DNA from: Sandaracinobacter neustonicus
GTDB lineage: Bacteria > Pseudomonadota > Alphaproteobacteria > Sphingomonadales > Sphingomonadaceae
Assembly (NCBI RefSeq): GCF_006385875.1
Contig: NZ_VFSU01000034.1
Location: 124,001 to 188,000 of the forward strand
Direction of reading: 5' to 3'
Length of the DNA: 64,000 nt
Below the pieces are notes generated by a model. The model was not told where the DNA came from. It searched no databases and was given only the letters and a program-made list of their open reading frames with translations. Below, piece after piece: positions 62,770 to 64,000 of the stretch (positions are counted from its first letter, which is position 1; each line of letters starts with the position of its first letter). Position numbers and translations under genes: made by a program.

Positions 62770-64000
62770 CTATTCGGCCGGCTGGGCATGCGCGGCGGCC
62801 TTGGCAAAGGCGGGCGCGGCAAGCGGCTTGTCTGTTTCAGGGTTATAGGGAAGCCCGGCGTCCAGCGGCGCTTCGTCGCGCAGCCGCCCCTTTGCCGTCA
62901 TCCACACGTTCCACGCCATCAGCAGCGCGCCCGCCAGATACATCACCCCGCCAAGCCAGCGGATGATGTAATAGGGGTGCATCGCCGCCACGACTTCGGC
63001 GAAGGCATACACAAGATACCCCTCGGCGTTGAATTCCCGCCACATCAGGCCCTGCATGATGCCGGCCACCCACATGGACGAGGCGTAGAGAACGATCCCC
63101 CCCATCGCGAGCCAGAAGTGCCAGTTGATCATGCGCAGCGAATACATGCGGCTCGCGCCGAACAGGCGGGGCGTCAGGAAGTAAACGCAGGCGAAGGTGA
63201 TCATGCCGTTCCAGCCCAGCGCGCCGGAATGGACATGGCCGATGGTCCAGTCGGTGTAGTGGCTGAGGCCATTCACCGCGCGGATCGACATCACCGGCCC
63301 TTCGAACGTCGCCATGCCATAGAATGCGAGCGCGGCGACGAACATGCGGATGATCGGATCGGTGCGGATCTTGTCCCATGCGCCGTCCAGCGTCATCAGG
63401 CCGTTGATCATGCCGCCCCAGCTGGGCATCCACAGCATCACCGAGAACACCATCCCCAGCGTCTGTGCCCAATCGGGCAGCGCGGTGAAGTGCAGATGGT
63501 GCGGCCCCGCCCAGATATAGAGGAAGATCAGGCTCCAGAAGTGCACGATGGACAGCCGGTAGGAATAGACCGGCTTGCCCGCCTGCTTGGGCACGAAATA
63601 ATACATCATGCCCAGGAAGCCCGCGGTCAGGAAGAAGCCCACCGCATTATGGCCATACCACCATTGCGTCAGCGCATCCTGCACGCCGGACCACACCACA
63701 TAGCTTTTGGGGCCGAAACCCACCGGCACCGCCAGATTGTTGACGATGTGCAGCATGGCAATGGTGATGATGAAGGCGAGGTAGAACCAGTTGGCCACAT
63801 AGATGTGCGGCTCCCGCCGCTTCACGATGGTGCCCACATAGACCACGAAATAAGCGACCCAGACGATGGTCAGCCACAGGTCCACATACCATTCCGGCTC
63901 GGCATATTCCTTGGACTGGGTGATGCCCAGCAGATAGCCGGTCGCCGCCAGCACGATGAACAGCTGGTAGCCCCAGAACACGAACCAGGCGAGGCCGGGC
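62770..64000 (-). CDS. ccoN: cbb3 cytochrome oxidase catalytic subunit CcoN (5' end beyond window)
   Basis: About 410 codons are present and the frame stays open to the window edge ([18 protein letters not shown]), so the N-terminal quarter is missing. The haem and copper ligand regions are visible: [31 protein letters not shown] and [13 protein letters not shown]. It is the oxygen-reducing core of the high-affinity cbb3 oxidase and heads the operon that runs to the small gene at 56520. The promoter lies outside the window. Confidence 0.97.
   Translation of the reverse strand, partial: PGLAWFVFWGYQLFIVLAATGYLLGITQSKEYAEPEWYVDLWLTIVWVAYFVVYVGTIVKRREPHIYVANWFYLAFIITIAMLHIVNNLAVPVGFGPKSYVVWSGVQDALTQWWYGHNAVGFFLTAGFLGMMYYFVPKQAGKPVYSYRLSIVHFWSLIFLYIWAGPHHLHFTALPDWAQTLGMVFSVMLWMPSWGGMINGLMTLDGAWDKIRTDPIIRMFVAALAFYGMATFEGPVMSIRAVNGLSHYTDWTIGHVHSGALGWNGMITFACVYFLTPRLFGASRMYSLRMINWHFWLAMGGIVLYASSMWVAGIMQGLMWREFNAEGYLVYAFAEVVAAMHPYYIIRWLGGVMYLAGALLMAWNVWMTAKGRLRDEAPLDAGLPYNPETDKPLAAPAFAKAAAHAQPAE

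Overview
The window looks like part of a GC-rich alphaproteobacterial genome, most probably a sphingomonad (Sphingobium, Novosphingobium or Sphingopyxis type). This is inferred from the purN-purM / hdaA-ppk1 block, the complete ccoNOQP-ccoGHIS order and the style of the intergenic repeats. No rRNA, tRNA or CRISPR array was seen.

Region 1 (1-26.1 kb) is an accessory island of defence and mobility genes. On the minus strand lie a RhuM-family gene, a frameshifted RelE-like/superfamily-1 helicase fusion, a small membrane coiled-coil gene and a Type III-like restriction-modification pair (res, then mod). Next comes the most striking unit: a WYL-domain repressor (CapW-like) divergent from a tightly overlapping five-gene CBASS operon (11048-15102). 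It encodes a clade-C-like CD-NTase, a HORMA protein, a TRIP13-like AAA+ ATPase, a SLOG plus TIR/deoxyribosyltransferase-like protein that probably acts as effector, and a DEDDh exonuclease. A GIY-YIG nuclease gene and a complete IS66 element follow. Then come a HipA-like kinase with an AbiEi-like N-terminus, a MobF relaxase with a membrane RHH partner, a replication-initiator-like HTH gene carrying iteron-like repeats, and the decayed end of a tyrosine recombinase. The recombinase remnant probably marks the island edge at about 26.0-26.15 kb.

Region 2 (26.1-39.3 kb) is a catabolic cluster: an SDR, an amidohydrolase-2 protein, an exported sulfatase, a TetR regulator, and a compact minus-strand operon of flavin hydroxylase, SDR, AMP-dependent acyl ligase, FAH-family hydrolase and extradiol dioxygenase, followed by an exported amidohydrolase. 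Together they suggest uptake and ring cleavage of an aromatic compound, possibly a sulfated or conjugated one. Similar TGATCA-centred sites lie upstream of the sulfatase/TetR pair and of the dioxygenase operon.

Region 3 (39.3-47.5 kb) holds a DUF4153-like membrane protein with an overlapping two-component system, whose kinase 3' end runs into a dnaK fragment. It also holds an XRE-cupin regulator, a D-serine-dehydratase/D-threonine-aldolase-like PLP enzyme, a small secreted protein and an amidase.

Region 4 (47.5-64 kb) is conserved housekeeping: two hairpin-rich intergenic repeats (47513-47924, 56172-56519), purN-purM, an exported protein with hdaA and ppk1, a GT2 glycosyltransferase, and the cbb3 cytochrome oxidase operon on the minus strand, cut by the window edge inside ccoN. 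The short ccoQ and ccoS genes are included.
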